Position numbers and translations under genes: made by a program. The notes beneath the pieces are model-generated. The model searched no databases, had not been told where the DNA came from, and saw only the letters and a program-made list of their open reading frames with translations. Shown here one piece after another: positions 22,529 through 34,819 of a DNA stretch of 64,000 nucleotides; position 1 is the stretch's first letter; the number at the start of each line of letters is the position of its first letter. Source of the DNA: Nigrospora sphaerica (taxonomy: Eukaryota; Ascomycota; Sordariomycetes; Amphisphaeriales; Apiosporaceae); contig JAGVVL010000001.1 of assembly GCA_018287875.1 (NCBI GenBank), positions 2,914,001 to 2,978,000 of the forward strand. The letters are read 5' to 3'.

Positions 22529-24861
22529 GTTGCTGGCCCTCCTCAGAGGGGCGGCGGGCAGCACCAAGGAGCCGCTCCCGCGCTTCCTTCCCGCGGCGGT
22601 AGACTTTCCGGGCGAGGTAGTAGACCTTCGGGGGCGTCAAGGGTTAGGGGGCACCGTCGAAGCCGTCGGGTTCCACGGCGGTTCATGCAACCTCAAGCGG
22701 CCGTGGCAGAGACGACGTGGCGAAACAGCACTCGCTTCGGTGCCGCGGGGGAACTAGAAAATCCGGATAATGGGTAACAACAAGAAGAGGACTGCGAGCC
22801 GGTCAAAATGTAGGCGTGTCCAGTGAACAGAGCTGGCGGGCGAGGAGGGGAAGGATGAGGACGAGGACGAGGGGCGCCGGCCTAGAAGCAAACACCACGA
22901 CGGGCTCGGCGTCCGATCGTGCGACCAGAGAGAAGAGGGAAAATATGTTCAGCCGACACGGAAGCGGAGATCAGAGCATCCAATCCGCACATAAGTGCAA
23001 GAAGCCTACGGCACGAGATGACGTGGAGAGAAAGTGTAACGAGGATGGGAAGCGGCTCTGGGCCATCATAGCTACCGAGCGGGTGCCTGGAGAGTAGGAC
23101 CTTTCCCCCCTCCCGCCCCCCCGTGAAGTCTTAGGGGGGGGTGGGAAGGCTTAGCAGCAAGATCATCGTCTCGGCCGGGGATTGGCATCGATGCAATGAT
23201 GATGAACGGACGCCAAGCGGCAGAGTCAGTAGCGCGTACCCAGGCACGGCCCTGCGAATGGAGAGAATGGGTAGGACCCCCCAACGCCACCGGCAATCGG
23301 TGGCCGGCTGAGTTGTTTCGCTGTTTCAAATTCCCAGCCGGGGGAGGGGCAAGGAAAGTGGACGCGAGAGACACGCGTTTGGAGGAGGGCCATGCTAAGG
23401 TGACGCCGGACTGAGACGGTGCCGACTCTTGAGTCGAAAAGAGGGTCCCCCTCTCCCCGCCCGCCCAAAAGACCAGGCAGAAAGAAGACCCCTAAGGATG
23501 AGGGGTCACCAGCGGCTAGGGCGCTCCCCGACTAGACGTGCGAGACCAGGCGACGGGACCCCTCAAGGCATGTCGTGACGAGGGCGCAGGATCAGGGGCG
23601 ATCGTGACGGCGTAGGTACAAACGCACGAGCTTACCTTGGCAACCGGCAGTGACTTATTAAGTAGATTGTGATTAGATGTAAGAATTAGGGGGCAAGGGG
23701 GGGCAACAGCAGAAGCAATGGCCAAATCGGGGTGGCGCTGCTGAGCTGTCGGCCCATCTATCTTGTTATGGGTTCGCCGCTGAGCTGAGCGAGCTGAGCG
23801 GAGCTGAGCCCAGCCGGCTGGTCTTGCTGGATCAATATAAAAAAAGGAAAAGAAGAAGAAAAAGGCTTCCTCTGGTCTAGACCAGCTGCGGCGGGCCGTG
23901 GAATACTGAATTGAGCGTAGCATGTAGAGGCATGCATACGTTTTTGCCTTGGTTGCACATGCATGCGTGCATGCGTCTCTCGGCATGGCGTCTTTTTACA
24001 ACCTGCATGAATACTACTACTTTGCTGACTACTTACATACCTACATTTGACGGGCTGCTGGACCTGTCCACAATACCAACACTACTTTATATAAAACCAT
24101 TAACGAACCAGACACCCTGTGACGGAACCCGCAGATTGATACCCTTCATCGCCGGACGATTGCTTCATTCCGCGTTGCTTTTCGCCGGCTTCAGCCTACG
24201 CGATTCATATAGCGACATGTCTACGTCCGCCCCCGGGCGGCGGCGCCACGGGGGCCCGCACAACCGCGGCGTATAACAGGGACGGGACGGAATTGTGCGC
24301 CCCGGCAGTCTCGGATGGCCGCCTACAGTCATCTCTCAGTCTTGTCACCATCACGACCCTCCGCCTCAAAAGAGGGCGCCCATCCCCAGTGACGTTTTCA
24401 CGTCCAGAAGCCTTGCCCTCCCCAAACCATAATACCTAGTGCCGGTACGCGTATTATCCGTTGTCCGCGCATACCTTTTCCGCCCATATCCCCGTAGGGT
24501 TTCGGGCAATTGTCGGCGACCCAGGCGTAAACGGAGATAAACCCTGAGTGCTTACCCCCTTCCGAGGCCTCAACAGGCCCTTCTTCTTGCTGTGCCCCGG
24601 CACTCCTCAGCCTCATGATGAACCCCCTTCTTTGGCATTCCCCCAACCAACACCACTGGCTACCGTTTCAAACGTGCCATACGTCAGGTTTTGGCCGGAC
24701 CGACATGACTTGTGAGCCCGCCGGACCCCCGCGCCGCCACGCCCGTATTCCGTAACCTATCGGTCGCCACGAGCGGCCGAGGCGGCTTCGTGGGCCGGGG
24801 CTAGGAACGCGTCCAAGGACGGCACGGAAATTCCGTCGCGACATCGGCCTTTGCTCTGCTC

Positions 24862-24878
24862 GGGGGGGGGGGGGGGGG
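24862..24878 (+). repeat. Poly-G run
   Basis: Seventeen consecutive G followed by atgaagggggg. Such a run can form a G-quadruplex and is also a frequent site of assembly or sequencing length error. Confidence 0.85.
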
Positions 24879-27800
24879 ATGAAGGGGGGAAAAGCCTTCC
24901 CATCCCGAAGCGAGCATATTTGCCGTCGGCCCGCCCCTGCTCCCCGGAGGCCGAAATACGCCATGGTAATTCTTGCCCGCGAAACTAAGTTCCCACGCGC
25001 AGGCCGGCTGGCCCATGCCAGGTGGGCACAACCTCCCAGCGACACGGCCGAGACTATGCATCGCCCTCTGAGCCTGACGACGGGGGCGGTTTTTCGGAAG
25101 AGGCACTCCGCCGCGTGGGAGACATCGGGTGGCAAGCCCTCGTGATCGAGCCTGACGTTCTGGGAGAAGACGGGTCATCTTCAGGGCGATAGCCGAGTGG
25201 GTGGATGGTTCTGTCCTCGCGACCAGTTGGCCCGAAATGACGAAGTTATGTTAGAGCGTCCACTAACTGTACGGCACGGGATCGGAAATTCCTCTTGGCT
25301 TTCCAAAATTACGGTTGTTGACCGAGCATCCACAGGCGACAGACGCATGACGAGTCGCACAGCCCCGGCCAGTCGGAAGGGCATGACGTGGTCACGACAC
25401 GGGTCAAATGGAGAGCGCACTGCCACCGCCGGAGGACCAGGTCTTTCTTAACGTGCAGGAGCATGGGAAGGTCACCGACGACTTTATGACGAAGGAAATT
25501 AACGTCCGGGAGATCGCAGGCGACCTTTCGCCGGGACGGATAGCCTCCGGGGCCCCGCCGCTGTGGTCATGGTCAACCAGCGGCTACGGATGAGCCGGCT
25601 CCCCTCTTCTACCGCAGCACCCATCGTGTGCGTGGCAGGCGAGATTGGCAACCTCTTTCCGTAGCCGTGAGGTCCGCCAGATGGCCCTACGGCGACTGGG
25701 CTCGATCCTTGTCCGGGCGCCGCTTCCCCCCCGGATGCCTGTGTGCATACGGATTCTAAGTTCACGTACCCGTCGGGAGGGGGGTTTGCCAATGCCGTCC
25801 GTCCTGCTTGTAAGGTCACGGGGCACCTGGCAAGCGCAATCGGAAACAGCGAATGTCACCCAACCTGCTCGCGCCTGCCTCTGGCACCTCTCTTCCCGTA
25901 GGGAATTTGGCACCATACCTGGCGGCTGGACTCCCTACCGGCACAGATCCAAAGGATTGCCATATTCCAAATAGCCGCGCGCTACCTTGCCATTGCGCTT
26001 ATGCACCCGGGGCGGCTGAGTTCTATGACCTTTATACAGACCGGCGGGTGCCGGGAAGTCAATGCCCCTGGGTCGTCGGCTTCTTCGGGGGGCGAGGGTT
26101 TTTTTTCTTTCTCTCATCACCCTACGGATTTGCGAGCATTCTAAGCGATTAGCGGCTCGCCACACTAGTCATGCCATATACGAGGGCGAGGGAAAGTTGC
26201 AGCGTGACTGTCTTATGGGAAGCGGACCGGTTGTGCTGGTCTCCGCGGGCAATCATAAGCCGAGCGCGTTGCCTCCGACGGCGGTCCTCCCCGAGTCTGG
26301 CATTCGGGTCCGATAGTTGGTCGGTCCGGCCTGCTAGTACGGAGTCCGTAGATAGTAGACCGGGGGCTCTCCTTACGTTCTGCTTACAGGTAGCTGGGCC
26401 TATATCGATAAGATCGGATAAAGGAAGCTCGAGCTTAGGTACCTTTGCTATTCGAGCTTGGGTGTTTGCTCGTCCGAGAGTGGGATGGGAAATCATCATG
26501 AGCAGTTGTTGGACCTTTGACTCGGTTGGCGCCCATTGAGGGGAAAGCTGGGAAAGAGGCAGCTGAAAGTGGGCTTCTGTTCAGTATGGGCCCAGATGAT
26601 CCCCCTCAGGTACATACTTGGCCGATACATCATCGTACACGGTACCTACTTTGTTATCGCGCGCACCCCCCCCCCGGAAGGGCTGGGAAGCTTTATCGGA
26701 GCTCGATGAATGGACGGACGGCAAGCCGGGGGAGAACGGGCATGTTTCGGGAGCTCTCGCGCAACTCCGGCTGCCTCGGCGCGTCCGGAGGCAGCTCCTG
26801 ACCCTCTCAGCCTGTCAGCTGTCTCGCTCCGGCTTGCGCCCGCAGAGAGACGGACGGTCCCTTTCCGAGAAAACTTACAACGGCGGGCGGGAGGCGAGAG
26901 AGACAGAGGTCACTTGCCGCAGTCCTTCTCCACTTGAGGGTACAGCTGGAGGTAAGCTAAGAAGTAGTTAGTTGACGACCACAGGGCCCACCACACAAGC
27001 TGCGTCTGGTCATGGTTCTAGGAGCTATGGAAGAGGTACCTGGGTAGCTGGCCCCGCGGGCCCGGGCAGCTTGACAAGACCATCCGATATGGGGCATGGA
27101 AGGATGGCTGTCGAACAACAGGTTTGTTGTGCTTTTCTTTTTCCCTTTCTCCCCCATCGCGAACGGGTCCGAGTATGGGGTCGCTGGGTGGCAGGGCTGT
27201 CAGTAAGTGATGTAATGGCGGGAGTGCCCAAGTGATTACCCCTACCTCTTGCTTCCAACTTCCCGGGCAGTGTCTCGAGCGCGGAGAACGACAGCAACCC
27301 TCCCCTCCCTCGCTCGACGCGACTCAGCGGCAGCATCTTCAGCATGATTTATGGGTCGGACACGAGCCGTTGTAGCCGCATGATCTCATCGCATGACTAC
27401 GACTGGGCAGTTAATGATTGCCCTTTGCGCAGGGCGGACAGAGGCGCTGGTCCCGGACCCAGGGCCGGCGCTGTGGGAGGTTCCATAGGACGGACTCAAC
27501 TAGTTAGGGAGATAGCTGGTATGCCGGTGATGTTGGTAGGGTAGACACCACGATAAGTACTCGCATACTTCTCGGGCTTGCATCTATGAAAAGGTGGTGA
27601 CCCGGTTGCCCAAGGGCAGGACTTTTCCCAGCTTTTTACGCCCGATAACCCCCCCCCCCGGTCCTCCCGGGTACCCCCAAGCTGCCAATTCGTTGATGGA
27701 TGGCTTCAGTTGTTCTGCCCCACTCAGCCAAAGTGCTCGGGTGTTTGGGGAATGGAGGAATTGGGGAGGCCTGGCGATCATGGATGCAAAGGGTGTGAAG

Positions 27801-29442
27801 CAGTGAAGTAGAGGCGGCGGCCCTCCTGTCCAACCTACTACATCCAAGGAATTTCAACCCAGGGCCAAAGCTCCAAGATCCAATGCCTCGACGGCGTAGC
27901 CGCCCGAAACCACTGGACCAGCGACTTGGAATGCCTACGCTAGGATGGAGTCTACGGATCTAGTGTCCGTTCTCCTTTTTGTTGGACTCGATCGATCTAT
28001 GGGTATTGCCTATTCGACTGGCTGGCGGCCCAAGGGGCCGCGAGGTTGCTTCCAGTGGCTTCGTGTTGGCGGTCTGAAAGCGGGATGGGTCTGATCTCTC
28101 GTCAGGAATTAGGGAATCCAGTCGAGCTCGGCTTTCTGACAGAGAGAGTCTACCTACCAACATTGAGTTATACCAATCGTTTGCGTGTTCTCCCCATCGT
28201 CGACAACCAGGTACAGTATTCCTTCTTGCTGTCAGTCAGAACTTATCCGGTCAAATGCAAGGGCTTTGTCCTGTTGATCTCCGGGCTTCAATGCCGGACA
28301 GTACCTCCTGTGCCATCGACTAAAGGTATCCTTCCCCCCTTCGTCCGACGGGGCCGGGATCGCATCAAGAACAGCCCTGCTGAGCGACAGGTCCGCCCCG
28401 GGAAATAAGCAGGCTGGCCAGGGCACGCAGTGCATGTGAAAGAAAGAAGCAGAAAAATAAACCAATGCTAACGGCAACTGGGAAGAGCAAAGGCCCAACC
28501 GGCACTGATGGTGGTGGCTAGGTACTTGGTAGAAGGGCTAGGCAGCGAGGCCGAGCTGTTGCGGAGTCGTCGATGGGCATGGGCCCCCCGCAAGCCCGCC
28601 CTCGTCGCAAGCCCGCCCTCTCGCAAGCCTCCTGGCACGCCGGGGCCGCCCCTCGTCACGATGCGGCCCAGCCAATCCGACAACATCGAAGTGCGGTGAC
28701 GGCAGTGGAGCGGCCGTTCAGACTGTGGAGCCGGTCAGGCACAGTAACGGGCTGGGCGAAGGGGGCCAGCTCTTCATCCACTCCAGCGGCATGGATTGCT
28801 ATCGACCCAGCCCACCTGCAGGAGACGGAGGACCCTTGGGATGGATGTATGTACCCAGGTGCGAGGTAAGCTGTAGGTGTATTCAGTGCACGCCAGCCCG
28901 ACAAATCGAGGTGGTTTAGAAACTACTTTAGATGATGAATGTCGTTGATAGTCGGTGGAATAGGTCCTTACTTTAGGCACCTTGACGCTTTCCGACAGCT
29001 AGAGGCGGAAGTGGCGGAACCGTGGCTTCACAAGATGCCTCTCAAGCTACTGACAGTGTAGGGCCCATTCTTGACGCGGTGCCTAGGACGGAAGCAAAGA
29101 GCCCCGGGAGGCACTGGAGGAGCGAGTCTGCTCCTGCTCGTTCATTCACAATCATCCACTGGGGGACCGCGCAAGATGAAAAGGATCAAGAGGGCGGAAA
29201 GGATCGATTTGCCTGGTAATAAAAACCTTCACCAACGCTTGGTCGCCAGGACTGGGACTGGGACTGGGACGGAGCTGGGGCTGGTAGTTGAGGTACCTCT
29301 TCCAACTAGGGCTGCCCGGTCTTTCCCTCCTCCACTCGTAAAACACCCCACTCGAGCATCCCATCATCCACTGGAGGTCAGGTTGGCTGCTGCCCAGACG
29401 GGACCGTCCATCCCAGCCAGTCATGGTGGTCGTCCCAGCGGC

Positions 29443-29480
29443 GCTCTCTCACTCACTCACACACACACTCTCTCTCTCTT
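29443..29480 (+). repeat. CTCA/CA/CT microsatellite
   Basis: Consecutive short repeats of CT, CTCA, CA and CT units in non-coding DNA. Confidence 0.8.
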
Positions 29481-30684
29481 GTCATTTGAGCGGCTGGGAA
29501 GGTTGGAAAGCTCGCTAGATCGTCTCTCATGTCAGCTCGTCCTCCAACCCCGATGGAAAACAGGCCCAATGAGAGATGCCAGCCGTCGCATCCTCCCGGT
29601 TTCAGTACATGAGATGTCTGTCGCATGGGGGCTCGGGGGCTGTTCCCCCCCCCTGCTCGAGTCGCAGGGCTGTCAGGAGACCCCCCGGTGGTAACCTTGT
29701 CCCTCTTCGTCGCTTTGTGCACCCGTCTCTGTTTTCAGAACAGCTCGAAGTAAGGCAAGCGGCCTAATACTTGAGTAGGCAGGTGTCGAAAGGGCTCCCG
29801 TTTCTGGTCTAATTGCCCCTACCACTTACCTGGCCACCACCATTTGTAAGGGTAAATGATAATCTAGGCGCGTTACATGCTGATGGTGTACCTAGATTGG
29901 TACTTGGCAAAAGGGAGATGAGGAGTATAGTACACGGCTATGTAGGGGTGGTTAACCGTATGTCGGTATGCATGCAGATGTGCTGCAAGAAGTAGGGGTG
30001 GATGGACGAGGTCTTCTACTCCTTTTGGTAACTCGCTACCTGAAGGGAGAGAGGCACTTACACCACAATTTCGTACCGCCACCCGGCCAGCTGACCTGGC
30101 TGGCTTCCCTCTGTGCCCCGGCACGCCTTTCATCCCGTCTACTTCTCTCGTTTTATCCACATGGCTATGTCCTTAGCAGGTAGCATGCATACACTGCCCT
30201 CCCGGCTGACTTGGGAAGCTGGGATACCATATTAGCGTGGTGGAGTGGCCATCTGGTAGTCCCAGAGCGTGCGTATATGGATATTAGCTGGGGATGTGCA
30301 GTGAGCCGGCGGGTTGGTGCTGAAGAAACAACAAGAAGCCAGGAGCCCGCCCCCAAAATATACTTATGCACGGGTCCGTAGAGCAGAATGCAGATGGGCT
30401 TGGTCCATGGGATGGGATCTGACGGATGCGTGTCGACAGGAGCATTTGTACAGAGCTATCCAACTGGATGCATCCCATACGGGCTTGCCTGCCTAGGTAC
30501 CTAGCCCCTACGGGCACAGGCGGAGCTCTACTGGGTGCGCTGTACAGACAGCTAGCTGCCCTGGCCAAGGAGCTGTGCTCCATACCTATCCCCCATTGTC
30601 GCTCGGTCCTATGTAGGTGCATTCCTAAGTTAGATATGCATCTATCTATCTTTGTCCCTGCCTTCTGTTCCCCTTCTCTATACG

Positions 30685-30790
30685 AAGAAATCGGAGGGAG
30701 AAGAAGTAGAAGGAGAAGAAGAGCAGCAGGATGATGAGAACGAGAAGGAAGAAGAAGTGGAAGGAAGAGGTAAAAAGAGAGGAGATAAGT
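30685..30790 (+). repeat. Purine-rich (GA/GAA) tract
   Basis: Roughly 100 bases almost entirely A and G on the plus strand, made of GAAGAA, GGAGAAG and GAGAA words, about 1 kb upstream of the zinc-finger gene. A pyrimidine-rich tract follows 250 bp downstream, so the two could pair or form triplex-prone DNA. Confidence 0.6.
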
Positions 30791-31000
30791 AGCGCACATG
30801 GCCTCGCCGAAAGTGCTACGGCACTGCCCATCCCATCCCATTCTCGAATGCCCCAAATCCAGTTGAATCTATCGCCTAGGGGGCGACGGCTTTTCAGTTT
30901 AACTGGATCGGGTCTTCGTCTTCCCAGCGTAGAATCTGTAATGTAGGTACATGAGGTAGAAGGTACCTGCCTAGCTAACCCCCCCGGCTCAGAGGCACCT

Positions 31001-31100
31001 GTCTCTCTTTCTTTCTCTCCAGAGAACCAGTCTTCTCCTCTCTCTCTCTCTCCTCCTCCTTCTTCTCCTTCTCCTCCTCCTCCTCTTCCTTTCCGTCCTG
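31001..31100 (+). promoter_or_regulatory. CT-rich promoter/5' UTR tract
   Basis: About 100 bases of CT, CTT and CCT repeats, 630-730 bp upstream of the ATG at 31726. Pyrimidine tracts of this kind often lie immediately upstream of transcription starts in filamentous fungi, so this is a plausible core promoter for the zinc-finger gene. Confidence 0.5.
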
Positions 31101-31725
31101 TCGATCCAGTCATCTGTTTCGACTGTCTCTCTGCTCGTGCAGCTTCAGCTCTACGGATTGCGCGTACTCGAAGCCGGTGCTTCCCCTCGGAGTGCAGCTT
31201 CCAACCCGCACTATCGGCTTTTGCACCCTCCTCCTTCAGCTCTAGGTCGTTCCCCTCTTACCGACCGAGCTGGAGCCGAGCGAGACGCCGACATCCACCT
31301 TGACTTTACCTAGTACCGGTATAACTGCCTACCTACATACTACTATACCACCACCACCTTCCTCCTGCCGACTGCTTTGCAGCGAAAGAGCGCTCACTCC
31401 AGCGCCCTTCGACTCTGCGTGGAGTCGGAACGCCTCTTGTAACACGCTCTGCGAGGCGAGCCTAGAGTGAGCTGATTCCTTGGCCACGGCACGCATACAG
31501 CGCACAACACGTCCCCAAGCGCGCGCAGACCAACTCTGGCCCCGGGCAACAATCAAATGCGAAACCTCGACCAACGTCCGAGGCCCTCAATTGACTGCAG
31601 TCGCTCGCCTCCGCCGCAGGCCGAATAGCATTGCCACTACCACCGGCGCCCGTCCCCCCGCCTCGATTCCGCTCAGCGCATGGTGGGGTTCCCCTAGGTA
31701 CACGTCCGACGTCTACGACCCCAAG

Positions 31726-33384
31726 ATGCCGCCGAGATCCTCCCTCACCTCTTCCTTCTCCATTGCCGACTCGACCAACGAGGTTGTCTGTCCGCTGCGC
31801 AATCAGGATGGCTCGAGCTGTCGTAAGCGCTGCCTCGGCGTAAGTTCACCTGGCCTCCCGCCCCCCACGCATGCCCCCTTCCGGTCCCGGCGAGCTGCAC
31901 GCAATGGCGTCGGAGCTCTGTAGCGCCCTCTCCCCTTTGCGTACGTACCCTGCAGCACGGGCATACGCTGGTGGCTAATCCGAGCTCTGCGCCAACAGGA
32001 GAAGAGGTATCGCTCGATGCAGGAGCATATTCGACGGGCGCACCCCGAGCACTACATCTCCAAGCTTCCGGCGACCGAGGAGAGCTTCCTGCTCATGATC
32101 AGCACGCCCCCTTCGGATCGAAGCCAACAAACCGCCCCCCAGAATGCTGCGGTCCAACAGGTGCACCCGCATCAAGCTCAGAACAACAGCCGAGCTGTCA
32201 TGCCGGCCTCGAGCGACGCGGCAGCACGACCGTACCCGCACGACCCGCACGACCTGCACGGCGGGCTTCCGTACCCCCATGACGACCAAAACGGCGCCGA
32301 CACGCCGAGGCACCTGGACGACTTCAACGGTGGCGGGATGCTGCCGACGGCCAGTGCTGCTGCCGCCCTCGCCCAGCTTGGCCAGATGCACAAGCTGGAG
32401 CAGCCGGAATGGGATTCGGGTGAAGTATACAACACTGCCCATGTATCAACAGATACGACTCTGATTGATCCGTCATTACAGGATTGGCATTCTGACAATG
32501 ATTCACGGAGGGTTCCGCGGACCACGATTGAATTGCCTCCTATCCATGTTGATCATCCAGCAGATTCCCTGGGCCCGCTGAACTCGGCCCGGCAGCCCAG
32601 AGACCTACTTCCTTCCATTCTATCTAATTCTCCGCCCGGTCGTTCGTCTACTCTTCCTCCCTTGCACCGGTCCCTCGGGCCCAACCGGCCCCGGAAGCAA
32701 TCGGTTTCCAAACGCAGTCACAAGAAGCAGAAGTCGAGGGGCTCTGCTGCCGATTGGCTGAGGCGGATTCAGAACTCGGACGATCGCCTCCGGCCGGGCG
32801 CCGTCGACCACCGCAAGGCTTTCTCGGTCGAGCCCTCGGCCGACTACGGCAAGCGGTGGGAGGACCTGATCGATGCGGCTGCATCGGCCACAGAGGATAT
32901 CGAGGACGACAGGACGCCTGTAAGTCTCTATCGACGTATTGATCCTGCTCTCCTAACGTCTCAGGTGCCTCAATCCCCTGTCTCCATCCACCGCGCCTCC
33001 CTCCCCCCCTTCCCTCACCAGAACTTCCATGGTTACCAGGCCTCGCCTCTTCAACAAGCCCTTACCCCACCTTCCTTTGCTCAAGAGGCGCCTGAGCCGT
33101 TCCCGTCTGTTGAGAGTGGGGAGAGCGGAGAAAACTTCCACATGGGGCCGGCGGGACTGTCCGACTCCTCGCCGAGCTATTCGGCTCAAGACGTTCATAT
33201 ATACTGTGCCGCATGCCAGAAGGCGTCCAGACTCAAAGAGTCGTACGCATGCACCGAGTGCGTCTGCGGTCTCTGCCGGGAGTGCGTCAATGTTCTCATG
33301 GAGGAACAAGGAGCGCGACGCAAGTGTCCCAGATGTGCCACTATCGGGGGCAGGTTCAAGCCCTTCCAACTGGACATACGATGA
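31726..33384 (+). CDS. Conserved fungal zinc-finger protein (C2H2-like N-term, RING-like C-term)
   Basis: Exons 31726-31839, 31999-32919 and 32965-33384 give 484 residues. The first intron (GTAAGT...CAACAG) is needed to reach the start. The second is a 45-nt, in-frame GTAAGT...CTAAC...CAG segment; if it is retained the protein has 15 more residues. Near the N-terminus C22, C32 and C36 with H48, H53 and H56 form a compact zinc-binding-like motif across the first splice (CPLRNQDGSSCRKRC, then QEHIRRAHPEHY). The middle is disordered, with a basic patch around KQSVSKRSHKKQK. The C-terminus carries a Cys-rich treble-clef or RING-like module: YCAACQ, CTECVCGLCRECV and CPRCATIGGRF. A nuclear or regulatory role is plausible, but the family is unassigned. 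Long 5' UTR likely. Confidence 0.8.
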
Positions 33385-34383
33385 ACCAGACCAAGGGAAG
33401 CCACTTGTTTCGCCACGCTCTCGCCCACTGTGGCGAAAGCGGAGGCCAAAAAGAAAACCCACCTGCGAGGAATCGCTACTCGGATCGAGGCAGGCCAGGC
33501 ACCGTGGCTGGTTAGCCAACGGTATAATGACTGTGTGGTAACAGCAGCGACCTCATACGGCATCAACACTGGCCTGATCGGTACCCAAGGAACCTCGGCC
33601 AAGCACCCGGGGAGACAAACACACACAAGCGGCGATCGAATGCATGCGGTTTGCATTCACTAGACAGACCGATACACGTTTGCGGGCCTCGGCCCCCCGA
33701 GAGGAAGATTAGAGGCGGCGATTCCCTAAAGACCCGGCGTTGGTCGTCTGGAAAGGTCCCAGTTTCTACGCTATCCAACATTTCGCATCATTTGCACGAC
33801 ATTGGACCAAGCGTCCAGGCGATCTTACGTCTCGATCGTGTCACGGACCAAACGGAGTTGGAAGAGGAGGGTGATTGTTCGGCGTTTTGCTTCCGACATT
33901 GATTTTCGCCACTGATTTTTGGAGCCTTATTCCCCTTTCACACACCTGGTAGGAGACTGACCGCGCCGGACTGGATTCTTTGATTTTCTGGGGACTTGGA
34001 TGATGGCACATTACGCGGGTGTCCCACTAGAAGGGCTTTGGTGGCACCCGTGCCACAACGAGTTCCGGGAGAGAGGTAAAGCAAGCTTGACATGAGAGCA
34101 GCCTCAATGCCATATAGACGCCTGACTATGCAAGACCCAAAGACATCCTCCGAGGGTGACCAAATGAGTACGGTGCCAGGGAGCAAGTTGTAACCATTCC
34201 CTTGGACGCGGCACCCAAATTGGGAATGAGTGCCTGCTCGACCCCCGTGCCTCCTTTGTGCGGCCGGCCTGACCGAATCACAAGTTTGCCACCAGTTGGT
34301 TCATAACCAGTTCTCCCTCAGAGGGAAAATGGTTCCTACAGATGAGAGACAGGAAAGTAGAAGGTGAGAGCAAAAATTAAGCT
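33385..34383. other. Intergenic, no gene seen
   Basis: 3' UTR of the zinc-finger gene and spacer before the tRNA. On the minus strand a run of T (complement of aaaaa at about 34373-34377) sits just after the tRNA 3' end, as expected for an RNA polymerase III terminator. Confidence 0.5.
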
Positions 34384-34482
34384 TGCTCAGTATGAGGCTT
34401 GAACTCATGGCCTTCGCATTACATGATATTCCCCGCAAGGTGAATATTAGTACGACGCTCTAACCAACTGAGCTAACCGAGC
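34384..34482 (-). tRNA. tRNA-Ile(AAU) with intron, copy 1
   Basis: The reverse strand reads GCTCGGTTAGCTCAGTTGG and ends GTTCAAGCCTCATACTGAGCA. The acceptor stem pairs GCTCGGT with ACTGAGC, the A box (TTAGCTCAGTTGG) and B box (GTTCAAGCC) are clear, and the anticodon stem TCGTA/TGCGA encloses loop CTAATAA, giving anticodon AAU (read as IAU). A 25-nt intron (34420-34444) interrupts the loop one base 3' of the anticodon, the standard position for nuclear tRNA introns. The mature length is 74 nt. A T5 run follows the 3' end. Confidence 0.95.
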
Positions 34483-34819
34483 AGTGAAGATCCAGTTGTG
34501 AGCAACCGGTCGGGTGTTGGTTGTTGACAGGTTTTGGCTTATTGAGAAGTTTTATTAATGCTGTTGTGATGGTGGGGAAGAGTAGCATCTGCCACTGAGT
34601 ACAAATAGGGTGTCGTTGTTAGTGGGTTGCCAAAAATCATGATGGACCAGGCCGCACGGAACAACAGCTTTTCTTCAAGAACGAGATATAGTCCCGGGCT
34701 ACCGGGGTGGACACAAGGCAAGGCCGAGTGCAACTTGTTGCTGGATGCTATGCACAGTACGAGACAAGTCTCCCTGGGTAAAGACACGGGGGCGGGCGGC
34801 TACCCCCGGGCTCCTTCTT

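Larger units (their letters stand above)
22529..31725. other. 9.2 kb stretch without a supportable gene
   Basis: No open frame here has domain motifs, sensible splice joins or consistent G/C third-position bias. The tract holds homopolymers (17 G at 24862-24878; C runs near 26662 and 27650), a GAGCTGAGC mini-repeat near 23779-23811, CT/CA microsatellites and several TAGGTACC-like words. It probably combines 5' regions of the flanking divergent genes with true intergenic DNA. Long non-coding RNA or small unrecognised genes cannot be excluded. Confidence 0.5.

Noticed and set aside
21104..22777. Open frame of 557 codons on the plus strand, antisense to the metallo-beta-lactamase-fold gene
   Set aside because: Shadow caused by very high GC third positions of the real minus-strand gene; composition is extreme Arg/Gly/Ala/Val/Asp.
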